NCBI GenBank assembly: GCA_902168105.1
Contig: CABHOY010000055.1
Coordinates: 329,450 to 393,449, forward strand
Source: an uncultured Flavihumibacter sp.
Lineage (GTDB): Bacteria; Bacteroidota; Bacteroidia; Chitinophagales; Chitinophagaceae
Reading direction: 5' to 3'
Length of the DNA: 64,000 nucleotides
The number at the start of each line of letters is the position of its first letter. Position 1 is the first letter of the stretch. Shown here in pieces: positions 43,372 to 53,108 of this stretch. A model generated the notes under the pieces. That model was not told the origin of the DNA, did not search any database, and saw only the letters and a program-made list of their open reading frames with translations. The translations under genes and the position numbers were made by a program.

Positions 43372-44238
43372 ATGTCGCGTATTATCAAATCAGGACTTAT
43401 TCAAATGAGCTTACCCAAAACAGAAGGCGAGGGGACCATCGATGAGATCAAGGAAGCGATGTTACAGAAGCACATCCCACTGATAGAAGAAGCCGGTGAA
43501 AAAGGTGTACAGATCCTCTGCCTGCAGGAAATTTTTAATACGCCCTACTTCTGTCCCGGTCAAGATACAGCATGGTATCAGTCGGCCGAAACAGTGCCCG
43601 GCCCAACTACCGACAAGATCGCTGCCTATGCAAAAAAGTATAATATGGTGATCATTGTGCCGGTTTATGAAAAGGAACAGGCGGGTGTTTTGTATAATAC
43701 AGCTGCTGTTATTGATGCCGATGGCACCTATCTGGGGAAATACCGGAAGAATCATATCCCTCACACTTCTGGCTTTTGGGAGAAGTTCTTCTTTAAACCC
43801 GGTAATCTCGGATACCCTGTATTCCAGACCAGGTACGCAAAGATTGGTATCTATATCTGCTATGACCGCCACTTTCCCGATGGCGCCAGGGTACTGGGCC
43901 TGAATGGCGCAGAGATCGTTTATAATCCTTCCGCTACGGTAGCGGGTTTATCACAATATCTGTGGAAGCTGGAACAGCCTGCACATGCGGCGGCCAATGG
44001 ATATTTCATGGGCTGCATCAATAGAGTAGGAGAAGAGAAGCCCTGGAACCTGGGTAAGTTCTACGGATCGTCTTACTTCGTTGACCCCCGCGGACAGATC
44101 TTTGCCAGCGCTTCAGAAGATAACGACGAACTGCTCATTGCTACGTTCGACCTGGATATGATCGACCAGGTAAGAAGTGTATGGCAGTTCTACAGGGACC
44201 GCCGCCCTGAAACATATGGTAAACTTACAGAATTGTAA
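43372..44238 (+). CDS. Beta-ureidopropionase / N-carbamoyl-amino acid hydrolase (nitrilase family)
   Basis: 288 residues. The Glu-Lys-Cys triad of the carbon-nitrogen hydrolases is visible: Glu in CLQEIFNTPYFCP, Lys in KYRKNHIPH, and Cys in IYICYDRHFPDGAR. The close context (hydA 29 bp upstream) marks it as the enzyme that cleaves N-carbamoyl-beta-alanine to beta-alanine, CO2 and ammonia. Confidence 0.93.
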   Translation: MSRIIKSGLIQMSLPKTEGEGTIDEIKEAMLQKHIPLIEEAGEKGVQILCLQEIFNTPYFCPGQDTAWYQSAETVPGPTTDKIAAYAKKYNMVIIVPVYEKEQAGVLYNTAAVIDADGTYLGKYRKNHIPHTSGFWEKFFFKPGNLGYPVFQTRYAKIGIYICYDRHFPDGARVLGLNGAEIVYNPSATVAGLSQYLWKLEQPAHAAANGYFMGCINRVGEEKPWNLGKFYGSSYFVDPRGQIFASASEDNDELLIATFDLDMIDQVRSVWQFYRDRRPETYGKLTEL

Positions 44239-44375
44239 TCATTTATAGAACTAAAACAGCGTTAAGGCAATAAGACTGGAAGTAATAAACGTTAATAATA
44301 CCGGATCGATTATTTAAGGACGCATACCCCAAACTGACCAACTCATAAGTTATCAGTATTCATTAAACAGACCTT

Positions 44376-45722
44376 ATGGCAGTACATAATAACCGATTGA
44401 CTGCTGAAGAATATGAACAACACTTCAGTGATATCCATCCGCCTTTCGAAACGCGCGATGCGGCACTGGTAGAGGCTAATCGCTGCCTGTTCTGCTATGA
44501 CGCGCCATGCACTAAAAGCTGTCCCACTGGTATCAATGTCCCCAAATTCATTAAGCAGATCACAACGGATAATCTCAAAGGATCTGCCTACACAATATTT
44601 TCATCTAATATTATGGGTGGTGGTTGTGCGAAGGTTTGTCCTGTCGAAAAATTATGTGAAGGTGCCTGCGTATACAACCTGATGGAAGAAGAAGCAATTC
44701 CTATTGCCCGCTTACAGCGTTATGCAACAGAAAAAGCGATACAGGAAAAGTGGCCGTTGTTTGAAAGGAAACCTTCCACTGGGAAAAAAATAGCGGTGAT
44801 TGGTGCAGGTCCCGGCGGACTTAGTTGCGCACATGCTTTGTCGAGAGAGGGCATAGACGTAACTATTTACGAAAAAGAAAGTAAAGGTGGTGGATTAATG
44901 ACTTATGGCATTGCTGCTTATAAGGTCACACCACAATTCTGCCAGGATGAAGTGGATTATATCACTTCCATCGGTGGCATAGATATCCAATACAATAAAG
45001 AACTCGGTAAAGACTTTACTTTACCTGACCTGCAGCAGCAATATGATGCTGTTTACCTCGCTTTCGGAGTCGGCCTTGCACGCCAGTTGTTCATACCCGG
45101 TGAGCAACTGGATGGTGTTGTAGATGCTATCAGTTTCATTTATGAGATCCGTAACAATGGTTTCCCTGCTGTTCGTGTAGGAGATCAGGTGGCCGTCATT
45201 GGAATGGGAATGACGGCCATTGACGCCGCTACACAGGCTAAAAGATTAGGTGCAAAAGAAGTGACCCTGGTCTATCGCAGAACCCAGCAGGAAATGCCTT
45301 GTACAGAAGCTGAGCTTAATATCGCCTTGTTGGACGGTTGCAAAATAGTCTGGCTGGCAGCGCCCACTGAGATATTGGGTGAAGATGGGAAGGTTTCACA
45401 GCTGGTCTGTAATCTTGTAAAACTTGAAGATGCAGGCGGCGCCCGTCGTCAACCGGTGATCACAGATGAGCAGATAATACTGCCCGTGGATATGGTCATT
45501 AAGGCTGCCGGACAAATGCCTTTTGAACAATTAGTATACAGTCACCAATTGAGCAATGATCATGGAAAGATCACCACTACCTGTAATGGTGTTACCAGCA
45601 TTGCGGGTGTCTTTGCAGGCGGCGATTGTGTAAATGGCGGTAAGGAAGTAGTCGATGCTGTGCAGGCAGGAAAAGACGGCGCTAAAGCAATATTGGAATA
45701 CCTGCAAAACGAACGTTGTTAA
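44376..45722 (+). CDS. preT: Dihydropyrimidine dehydrogenase subunit PreT (NAD-linked flavoprotein)
   Basis: 448 residues. N-terminal Fe-S domain with CLFCYDAPCTKSCPTGINV and GGGCAKVCPVEKLCEGAC, followed by FAD- and NAD-binding folds (AVIGAGPGGLSCAHAL; VAVIGMGMTAIDAA; AGVFAGGDCVNGG). It passes electrons between NAD(P)H and PreA for reduction of uracil or thymine. Gap of 137 bp from the previous gene; the preA start is 10 bp after its stop. Confidence 0.95.
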   Translation: MAVHNNRLTAEEYEQHFSDIHPPFETRDAALVEANRCLFCYDAPCTKSCPTGINVPKFIKQITTDNLKGSAYTIFSSNIMGGGCAKVCPVEKLCEGACVYNLMEEEAIPIARLQRYATEKAIQEKWPLFERKPSTGKKIAVIGAGPGGLSCAHALSREGIDVTIYEKESKGGGLMTYGIAAYKVTPQFCQDEVDYITSIGGIDIQYNKELGKDFTLPDLQQQYDAVYLAFGVGLARQLFIPGEQLDGVVDAISFIYEIRNNGFPAVRVGDQVAVIGMGMTAIDAATQAKRLGAKEVTLVYRRTQQEMPCTEAELNIALLDGCKIVWLAAPTEILGEDGKVSQLVCNLVKLEDAGGARRQPVITDEQIILPVDMVIKAAGQMPFEQLVYSHQLSNDHGKITTTCNGVTSIAGVFAGGDCVNGGKEVVDAVQAGKDGAKAILEYLQNERC

Positions 45723-45732
45723 ACTTTTTACT

Positions 45733-47001
45733 ATGGCAGACATTTCAGCAAATTTCCTGGGTATCAGATCGCCTAATCCTTTCTGGCTGGCGAGTGCTCC
45801 CCCTACAGATAAAAAAGTGAATGTATTGCGTGCCTTCGAAGCAGGTTGGGGTGGCGTAGTCTGGAAGACTTTAGGAAGCCAGGTGAAGAATGTTTCCTCC
45901 CGCTACTCTTCCGTTAATTATAACGGCAGCCGTGTAATGGGCTTCAACAATATCGAGTTGATCAGCGACCGCCCGCTTGATCTTAATCTGAAAGAGATCG
46001 CAGAATGTGTCAGGCTCTTTCCCGATCGTGCTATGGTCGTTTCTCTCATGGCAGATAATAACCGCGAAAGCTGGCATGAACTGATCAAAAAAGTGGAAGA
46101 CACCGGTGCTCATGGTCTTGAGCTAAACTTCGGATGCCCGCATGGTATGACAGAACGAGGTATGGGGGCTGCCGTCGGACAGGACCCTGAAATCGCAGCC
46201 CGTGTTGTGGAGTGGGTGATGGGGGTTGCTACTACGCCCGTTATCACCAAGCTGACACCCAACGTTCATTCAGTCGTGCCCACAGGGCGAGCTGCGGTAA
46301 ATGCCGGTACACATGCCCTGTCCCTCATTAACACGATCCAGTCTGTCACTGGCGTAGACCTGGATACGTTTGTTCCCAATCCCAATGTCGGCGGACAGTC
46401 TACCTTCGGCGGCTATTGTGGCCCCGCTGTAAAACCTATCGCCCTGAAGATGCTTACTACTATCAGTCAGGACCCCGTTACGGCTAAAGTGCCTATATCT
46501 GGTATTGGTGGTATCAGCACCTGGAAGGATGCTGCTGAGTTCATGCTACTGGGTGCTACAACGGTACAGGTATGCACCGCAGCTATGCGCTATGGGTTCC
46601 GCATCATCGACGACCTTTGCGATGGACTGAACAACTGGATGGATGAGAAGGGCTTCAAAACCATTGATGATTTTATTGGCCGCTCAGTACCTACCCTGAC
46701 AAACTGGGAGGAGCTTGATATCAACTATCATATCATCGCAAAAATTAACCAGGATAAATGCATTCATTGCGGCTTATGTTATATCAGTTGTGAGGACGGA
46801 TCACATCAGGCTATCAACCTGTCATACGGAAAACCGTATAACACGTATACCGTCAAGGACGATGAATGTGTAGGCTGCAATTTGTGCCAAATTGTTTGCC
46901 CGGTAGATAATTGCATTACAATGGTAGAACATCGAAGAGGCGACGAATACCTTAACTGGAAGGAATTCCAGCGGAGAGGCCTGCCATTGAACGATCATTG
47001 A
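45733..47001 (+). CDS. preA: Dihydropyrimidine dehydrogenase subunit PreA
   Basis: Start ATG at 45733 (MADISANFLGIRSPNPFWLASAPPT), 422 residues; the open frame upstream lies within preT. The FMN barrel (LELNFGCPHGMTERGMGAAVGQDPE; FGGYCGPAVKPIALKM) resembles dihydroorotate dehydrogenase, and the C-terminus carries two 4Fe-4S motifs (CIHCGLCYISC and CVGCNLCQIVCPVDNC). It catalyses the first step, reduction of uracil/thymine to the dihydro form. Last gene of the operon; a terminator follows. Confidence 0.95.
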   Translation: MADISANFLGIRSPNPFWLASAPPTDKKVNVLRAFEAGWGGVVWKTLGSQVKNVSSRYSSVNYNGSRVMGFNNIELISDRPLDLNLKEIAECVRLFPDRAMVVSLMADNNRESWHELIKKVEDTGAHGLELNFGCPHGMTERGMGAAVGQDPEIAARVVEWVMGVATTPVITKLTPNVHSVVPTGRAAVNAGTHALSLINTIQSVTGVDLDTFVPNPNVGGQSTFGGYCGPAVKPIALKMLTTISQDPVTAKVPISGIGGISTWKDAAEFMLLGATTVQVCTAAMRYGFRIIDDLCDGLNNWMDEKGFKTIDDFIGRSVPTLTNWEELDINYHIIAKINQDKCIHCGLCYISCEDGSHQAINLSYGKPYNTYTVKDDECVGCNLCQIVCPVDNCITMVEHRRGDEYLNWKEFQRRGLPLNDH

Positions 47002-47057
47002 ATGATCATCAAAATCTGAAAATAATGCAATTAACAAAACACAATAACTAACAAAAC

Positions 47058-47088
47058 ACAATAGGACTCCGTTAGGGAGTCCCATTGT
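47058..47088 (+). terminator. Hairpin terminator after preA
   Basis: ACAAT-a-GGACTCC (47058-47070), loop GTTAG, GGAGTCC-c-ATTGT (47076-47088), then TTG. Confidence 0.65.
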
Positions 47089-47123
47089 TTGTGGCCCGGT
47101 TTTTAACCCGGGGAGACGCGATC

Positions 47124-47249
47124 ATATCGCGATTATTATATCGTAATCATCACATCGTAATGATTACATTTCGATTGTCACATCGTAGCCACCACATCAT
47201 AATCATCGCATCATAATTACCACACCTCGATCATTACACCAAATTCATC
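47124..47249. repeat. Nine degenerate 14-bp tandem units
   Basis: Units such as ATATCGTAATCATC, ACATCGTAATGATT, ACATTTCGATTGTC and ACATCATAATCATC follow one another with exact 14-bp spacing up to the phospholipase stop codon. Confidence 0.8.
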
Positions 47250-49755
47250 ACACCACACCACCCATCAACGGATCCGTCTGACTAACCTTTCCCGTCTCTA
47301 CATGTCCCGCAAATCCTTCAAACATCTCCGTTCCCTGAACGTTCACCGTATAATCATACCACTGATGACTTCTTGTTAAATTCAGCACTACCTTCACAGT
47401 CTCCTGTGCCGCTACCGTACGCTTAACAGCACCGTTCTTATAACTGTTGTCCTTTATTTCAACAACATGTGCTTTGGTATCATGGTTAGTAATGCTCACA
47501 ACGATATTACCGGTCAGTGCTGCATTCTTTTTACCCTTCTCGTAACTGCTTTCTATCTTAATCTGAGGGTTGTTCTTATTACCGGCAAATTCACGATAGA
47601 AACCATTAGGTGCATACACACGTAAATGATAATTGCCATTATCGAAAGCATTCAATGCCCACTCGTCAGTCAGGGTATCTCCAGGGGTTGCCGCATATTG
47701 CCATGTGCGCAACGCTTCATGTTGGTAAGGTTGCATGGCATATACCATAAAAGGAGCACCGGATGCACGTTCTCCAAAAGCAGTATTGCCCGCATTAAAG
47801 CTAATGCTGAAACTGTTTTTCTCCTTGTTGAACTGACCGTTTACAATCAGCTCATAAGGGACAGCGCAGGCCTGACGCGTCCCTTTCTCCTGTTTAGGGA
47901 AGTAAGGCGATTGTGAATGATCTTTGTTGATCAGATCAATCTCTGTGTTTGTGAGGGCTTTGAAGTTATCAGGCACCTGTTTGAACTTCGCACTATAGAT
48001 CTTCTCCATGAAAGCCTGTTTCTGCAGGAACTCCGGACTATCGATCTTCTCGCCGTTATATGGCCTGAATGCAGCAGTGAGGTCTCCGCACACGGTCCTT
48101 CTCCATTGTGTGATATTCTCTTCCTTAACCTGTTTATTAAACTTCTTAGCAAGGAAGTTTTCCAGAAATTGTAAGGAGGATGTATGATCGAATAACTCAG
48201 AGCAAACGAGGCCACCTCTTGTCCAGGGAGAAGCGATGATCATAGGCACCCTGTAACCCAGTCCTATAGAACTTTCCCTGATCCTGTTCGCCATGGCTGA
48301 TGGATTTGTCTGCTGGTCTTTTGTAACGAAATCCATCTTAGGATCGATACCCGCTGATACCTTACCTGTATTTTCCTTGTAAGGATTTGGCACTGCATAT
48401 GGAGGTACGTGATCAAAGAAACCATCATTCTCATCGTAGGTAAGGACGAAGATCGTTTTCTTCCATACTTCTGGATTTTGCAGCAGGATCTCCATTACTT
48501 CATTCACATACCATGGGCCGTACCAGGGCTCACCCGGATGGTCTGAGAAGTTGGCGGGCGACATTAGCCAGGAAACAGTAGGTAGTGTACCGTTCTTCAC
48601 GTCTTCCCTGAACTGATGAAGGACATCTCCCTTAGGAACATTCATTTCCCTTTCAGTGCCATCATCCTCGTACTTAATAGCGGTCAGCTCGTGGTAGTGT
48701 GGGTCATTACTGTTAACCGTAAATGCATTAGCATTAAGTTTCCTTTCTGCTTCAGGAAGGTTATTATATGCCTCCTGGGTATATTGTAATTTATCCTTTT
48801 CTATACTGGCCAACAGTTTCTTTGCCGCGGCTATTTTAAGGCTGATCGAATCTGATGCAGGCTCTTTTTCAAGGCGCTCTATCTCCTGGAGGATATTCGT
48901 TTTCTTGAGGTTAAGATTGGCGATACTACCAGGATGCAGTCGTATATTGTACGGTTTAAAATATTCCAATACGTTGGTCCCGAAGTTACTGAGCCAGTCA
49001 TTTTCTTCTCCTTTGATACCGAATCCCATGGTCACCTCGTTCTGATATACTTTCCATGATACGCCGTTCTCTTCGAGACGTTCGGGATAAGTTTTCCAGT
49101 CCAGTTCGGGAGTCGCATAGTTGCTGATATTCCAGAGGTGAGCTACTCCGGCTGGCTCGTTCTTTTCACGCACAGTGCCGGTCATCCAGTAGTAACGGTT
49201 AGGGTGTGTACCTGTGATGCTGGAAGAGAAGTTCTGATCACATACCGTAAAGGCGTCCGCAAGTGAATAATAGAATGGGAAGTCGGCACGGTCGCAATAC
49301 CCCAATGTGAGTGGTATGTCGGCATTCTCTCTTCTGGAAGCCCTTTTTACGTCCAGCCAACGGTCATATTTACCGTCATTGCGTGCATCTGTCTGATCTG
49401 TCCAGCCATGTGGCGTCGATCCCATCCACGGCACTTTAGTGTTCAGGGTATTCAGACGGAAAGGAGCATAAGTCTGGCCTTCCTTATTAGATTGCAACCA
49501 TACTTTGTTCTTGTTGCTTAGACGGATGGCCCGGGGATCATTGAAGCCCCGCACGCCCTGCAGGGAACCAAACAAATGATCAAATGAGCGGTTTTCCTGC
49601 ATGAGGAATACAACGTGTTCAGCATCGTAGAAAGTGCTGCCCAGCTCCGGGTTAATGGCCAGTGCACGCTGTATAGCCGGTGGCATAGCGCTGGCAAGGG
49701 CGGCACTGCCTGATAACAGTGCTGCCTTTTTTAGGAAATCTCTGCGGGTATCCAT
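47248..49755 (-). CDS. Phosphocholine-specific phospholipase C (Tat-exported)
   Basis: 835 residues. A twin-arginine signal starts the protein (MDTRRDFLKKAALLSGSAALASA), followed by the catalytic alkaline-phosphatase-like domain (VVFLMQENRSFDHLFGSLQGVRGFNDPRA; TYDENDGFFDHVPPY; IIASPWTRGG) and by two C-terminal beta domains (about 630-830). This is the non-haemolytic-type, Zn-independent family (TIGR03396-like). It splits phosphatidylcholine or sphingomyelin, freeing phosphocholine outside the cytoplasm. Last gene of the sigma/FecR/receptor operon; the receptor stop is 21 bp upstream. Confidence 0.93.
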   Translation of the reverse strand: MDTRRDFLKKAALLSGSAALASAMPPAIQRALAINPELGSTFYDAEHVVFLMQENRSFDHLFGSLQGVRGFNDPRAIRLSNKNKVWLQSNKEGQTYAPFRLNTLNTKVPWMGSTPHGWTDQTDARNDGKYDRWLDVKRASRRENADIPLTLGYCDRADFPFYYSLADAFTVCDQNFSSSITGTHPNRYYWMTGTVREKNEPAGVAHLWNISNYATPELDWKTYPERLEENGVSWKVYQNEVTMGFGIKGEENDWLSNFGTNVLEYFKPYNIRLHPGSIANLNLKKTNILQEIERLEKEPASDSISLKIAAAKKLLASIEKDKLQYTQEAYNNLPEAERKLNANAFTVNSNDPHYHELTAIKYEDDGTEREMNVPKGDVLHQFREDVKNGTLPTVSWLMSPANFSDHPGEPWYGPWYVNEVMEILLQNPEVWKKTIFVLTYDENDGFFDHVPPYAVPNPYKENTGKVSAGIDPKMDFVTKDQQTNPSAMANRIRESSIGLGYRVPMIIASPWTRGGLVCSELFDHTSSLQFLENFLAKKFNKQVKEENITQWRRTVCGDLTAAFRPYNGEKIDSPEFLQKQAFMEKIYSAKFKQVPDNFKALTNTEIDLINKDHSQSPYFPKQEKGTRQACAVPYELIVNGQFNKEKNSFSISFNAGNTAFGERASGAPFMVYAMQPYQHEALRTWQYAATPGDTLTDEWALNAFDNGNYHLRVYAPNGFYREFAGNKNNPQIKIESSYEKGKKNAALTGNIVVSITNHDTKAHVVEIKDNSYKNGAVKRTVAAQETVKVVLNLTRSHQWYDYTVNVQGTEMFEGFAGHVETGKVSQTDPLMGGVV

Positions 49756-49776
49756 ATTGTTTAATTGATATTACCT

Positions 49777-52700
49777 TTAGAATGAATAGCGGGCTCCCAG
49801 TTGGACCTGATAAGGAGTTCCGTTTTTAGTAGTAACTCCCACATTCTCATTAACACGATATTTATACTGTTGAGTCGCCTGATCGAATCCGTTTACGAAA
49901 AGCAGGCTCTGATCACCCAGGTTGTAGTTTACCCCCCAGTTCTTGTTAAGGAGGTTTGCGAAGTTAAACACATCAACACTAAAGGTCAAGCCTTGTGTTT
50001 TAAATGTTTTAAAAGTTTTCTGTAATCTCACATCAAAAGTACCTGAGAAAGGATTAGATCCACCATTACGGTCTGCAATTTTACCCAGGCTCTGGCGGAT
50101 GTATTTTGCAGCGCGGTTTTCCGGATTGGCCAGTACCTTTTCCATAGATGCTTTAATATCGGCAGCTGTATTAGGATTTGAAGGGTCGAATACGAAAGCA
50201 AGGTCATTATCATTACCCGGACCTCCTACGAAGTCACCGTTAATATCAGCATCCACTGTCAGTGAATAGCGGGTGCCGCCGAGTCCTCTGAATGTACCTG
50301 CAAAAGTAAATCCTTTCCAGCTTGGGGTAGCGCCATACAGTACAAGTTTATGCCTGAACTGGTTGTCAGAATAGTTCATCTCGCTCATATCACGTGGGTC
50401 AGATTTCACAGGCCTGAATGTAGAAGTATTGGCTACGTTGCCGTTGTAAGAAGAGTTGTCTTTGGCGTCATTCCAGGTATAGCTGACATTAAAATAACCA
50501 TCTTTAAAGTACCTTAAGCTCGCGTCAACTATCACAGCTGCCTGTCTCAGTTTGGCGCCATTTGTCAGCATCAGGGTCCTGCCTACTTCCTGTGTCTTTC
50601 TGCCCAGTACGTTATTCGTAGTACCCGCTGAAGTAATAGAACTGGCAGGCACAAACACCGCACGGTTGTCTTCATTTGTCAAACGGAAAGAAGGCTGGTC
50701 TACCAGGTTCTGATCAATATATACATAGTTGTTACTGGTATATGAATAAAGGAAATTTACTCCTACACGCAACCAGTCGCCGAATATCCTGTTGTAACTC
50801 AGATTGCTTTTAAAGATGGAAGGCATCTTCAGATTTGGATCATTCAGGTTGATGGTAGATACCGTTGGTACACCGGCTATCAGCCCCGGAGCTGTGGATG
50901 GATCGTTCCTGTAAGACGGAAAATCCGGTACCGGTACCAGGTTCTGGCCATTCGTCGGGCGGGATACGTCAATAGAAGCCACCATAGTTCCGCTGTTCTG
51001 TATGTTGTTCACCTGCGCATAGTTCACGGGGTATGCAGAGAACATACCAGCTCCTAAACGTATGATGTCCGTTTTATTGCCTTTGACATCCCATGTTAAC
51101 TGTAAACGGGGTTGGATCTTACCGGCATCAGTGATCTTACTGTCAGTACGCAGACCAAAAGCCTTGTCTACGATCGGATTATAGTCCGCCTGACTCAGGT
51201 AACCTGTGATGTCCCATCTTAAACCTACAAGCGCTTCCACATTTCTCAGAGGTTCAAACTGCATCTGTCCGAAAAGTGATCCGTTCACTACCCATTGCTG
51301 TACGGACGGAATGCCCTTTAAAGGTACTTCCCTGGCATAACGGGATGGGTTAAGGTTAGCAAAGTCCTCCAGGCTGTTGAAGATGAAACGGCCGTTCTGC
51401 TCACTGGAAATGTAAGTGTCCAGGTAGGTGAGGGTATTGTCGGTACCGAAAGTGAAACGGTATTTACCTTTGGTGAGATAGGAAGTGTTTACCAGCTGTA
51501 TCTGGTTCTCCATGTTATTTTCCGGGAAGAAACGTTGTCCGCCTAACTGCACGGTTGTATTTCCCATAGTACCATTCGGAAGGAAGGAACGCACCGTAAC
51601 GATAGCACGGGGAATGTTCGCAGCCGGTAGCTCACTGTTCGGTACATAGTCTCTGGTAGCGCTCTGGTACTGTACCTTCAGCTCATTAAGGAAGTTGGGT
51701 GCGAACTGTGTACGTAAGGAGGCCAGTGTGCTGTTCTCCCTGGATTTGAAATTTCCCCATACTTCAAACAGGTTAATGTTCGAGTTGTCGCTGTTGCTGT
51801 TTGGATTCTTCCAGTCACTGTAGTTGTTACGGATAGTAAGACGGTTCTTACTATTGATCTGCCAGTCCAGTCGTACGAAGAACGTATTGGCCAGTGTTTT
51901 ACGCTGGAATTCACCAACCTGTGGATTATTGCTCAGTCCATATTTGGTTCTTGCAATATCCAGCAGTGTGTCTAAAGCGCCCCTGCTAATACGGTTGGAA
52001 ATTACATCGTTGTCATCTTTCAGATCAGCAATATAAAAAGGCTGCTTCTCATCCTGTCTGTCAAGAGCCGTGAAGAAATGCAGTTTATCTTTGATGATAG
52101 GTCCGCCTAAACTGAACCCGTACTGGTTAGTGGTGAACTGTTGCTGACGCTTATTTCCACGAATGTCATAAGGGCTGGCAAGGAAATCAGAACGGTAGTA
52201 ATCAAATACGCTTCCCGTAAGTGTGTTGGTGCCTGACTTGGTTACAACGCTTACTGCGCCGCCACCCTGACGGCCCTGTGTAACATCATACACGTTGGTG
52301 ATCACTTCAAACTCACGGATGGCCTCCAGTGAAAGAGAGTAGGGGCCACTACCCAGTGCACCTGATGTCAGATTGTTTCTCGCGCTGGCGCCGTCAATAA
52401 GAAAGTTGGTGGAAGACGCACGTTGTCCGCTGATGTTAGAACCATTAGTAGTAGGCGCCAATGCAGACAGATTGTTGAAGTTTCTGTTCTGCGCTGGCAA
52501 CTGTTGGATGTTTTGCGCAGTTACTGCTGTGCTGGAGCCCAAACGGTCAATTCGTTTGTTTAATGTATTCGCATTGATGGTGATCTCTTTCAGATTGCTT
52601 ACAGCTTCACTCATCACAAAATCTATCACCAGGTTGTCGCCCTGATTGACAGACAGCTGATTCTTCACCTGTGTAGCAAAGCCTACGAAAGCGGCTTTAA

Positions 52701-52959
52701 CGGTGTAAGGCTTACCCAATGGCAACTGAATGAAGGAGTATTTTCCTTCCTTGTTACTGACAGTAACAGACTGAAACCCTGTTGATTCGTTGCGTACAGT
52801 AACTGATACACCGGACAGGCCTTTACCGTCTTTGCTGGTGATCTTACCGGATATGGAAGCGTCTGTCGACTGTGCATAGGCGCTATTACCAGTAAATAAG
52901 GTAATGAACAGGATAAATATGTAGGTAATACAGGTTGTGGGAACGATAAAATTCTTCAT
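49777..52959 (-). CDS. Oar-like TonB-dependent receptor with carboxypeptidase-regulatory domain
   Basis: Three in-frame ATGs exist (52992, 52971, 52959); the last gives a normal signal peptide (MKNFIVPTTCITYIFILFITLFTGNSAYAQ) and 1060 residues. Then come a CarboxypepD_reg-like domain (SISGKITSKDGKGLSGVSVTVRN), the plug domain (SSTAVTAQNIQQLPAQNRNFNNL) and a large beta-barrel ending in the typical YQVQLGARYSF. It is of the Oar family rather than SusC; no SusD gene is present. The ligand is unknown; operon context suggests a lipid or phosphate ester. A terminator-like hairpin lies between the FecR stop and this start. Confidence 0.9.
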   Translation of the reverse strand: MKNFIVPTTCITYIFILFITLFTGNSAYAQSTDASISGKITSKDGKGLSGVSVTVRNESTGFQSVTVSNKEGKYSFIQLPLGKPYTVKAAFVGFATQVKNQLSVNQGDNLVIDFVMSEAVSNLKEITINANTLNKRIDRLGSSTAVTAQNIQQLPAQNRNFNNLSALAPTTNGSNISGQRASSTNFLIDGASARNNLTSGALGSGPYSLSLEAIREFEVITNVYDVTQGRQGGGAVSVVTKSGTNTLTGSVFDYYRSDFLASPYDIRGNKRQQQFTTNQYGFSLGGPIIKDKLHFFTALDRQDEKQPFYIADLKDDNDVISNRISRGALDTLLDIARTKYGLSNNPQVGEFQRKTLANTFFVRLDWQINSKNRLTIRNNYSDWKNPNSNSDNSNINLFEVWGNFKSRENSTLASLRTQFAPNFLNELKVQYQSATRDYVPNSELPAANIPRAIVTVRSFLPNGTMGNTTVQLGGQRFFPENNMENQIQLVNTSYLTKGKYRFTFGTDNTLTYLDTYISSEQNGRFIFNSLEDFANLNPSRYAREVPLKGIPSVQQWVVNGSLFGQMQFEPLRNVEALVGLRWDITGYLSQADYNPIVDKAFGLRTDSKITDAGKIQPRLQLTWDVKGNKTDIIRLGAGMFSAYPVNYAQVNNIQNSGTMVASIDVSRPTNGQNLVPVPDFPSYRNDPSTAPGLIAGVPTVSTINLNDPNLKMPSIFKSNLSYNRIFGDWLRVGVNFLYSYTSNNYVYIDQNLVDQPSFRLTNEDNRAVFVPASSITSAGTTNNVLGRKTQEVGRTLMLTNGAKLRQAAVIVDASLRYFKDGYFNVSYTWNDAKDNSSYNGNVANTSTFRPVKSDPRDMSEMNYSDNQFRHKLVLYGATPSWKGFTFAGTFRGLGGTRYSLTVDADINGDFVGGPGNDNDLAFVFDPSNPNTAADIKASMEKVLANPENRAAKYIRQSLGKIADRNGGSNPFSGTFDVRLQKTFKTFKTQGLTFSVDVFNFANLLNKNWGVNYNLGDQSLLFVNGFDQATQQYKYRVNENVGVTTKNGTPYQVQLGARYSF

Positions 52960-53066
52960 TGGCTTTACCATTCTTTGCAGAAAAAATTGCATCTTGTAGT
53001 GTTTTAATTAATTTTTTTAGTCAATCAGTTAATTAAAATATGGAGGTGTTTCAGGACCTCTTGTCA

Positions 53067-53097
53067 AAAGCAAAAGTGTGTCACCACTTTTGCTTTG
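53067..53097. terminator. 12-bp hairpin between the FecR gene and the receptor gene
   Basis: AAAGCAAAAGTG (53067-53078), loop TGTCAC, CACTTTTGCTTT (53085-53096). On the minus strand it ends GCTTTTG, so it may partly terminate the sigma-FecR transcript before the receptor gene. Confidence 0.6.
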
Positions 53098-53108
53098 TTT
53101 TTTACAGC

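Noticed and set aside
47124..47249. CRISPR or integron attachment array
   Set aside because: The units are contiguous 14-mers without spacers and no recombinase is nearby.
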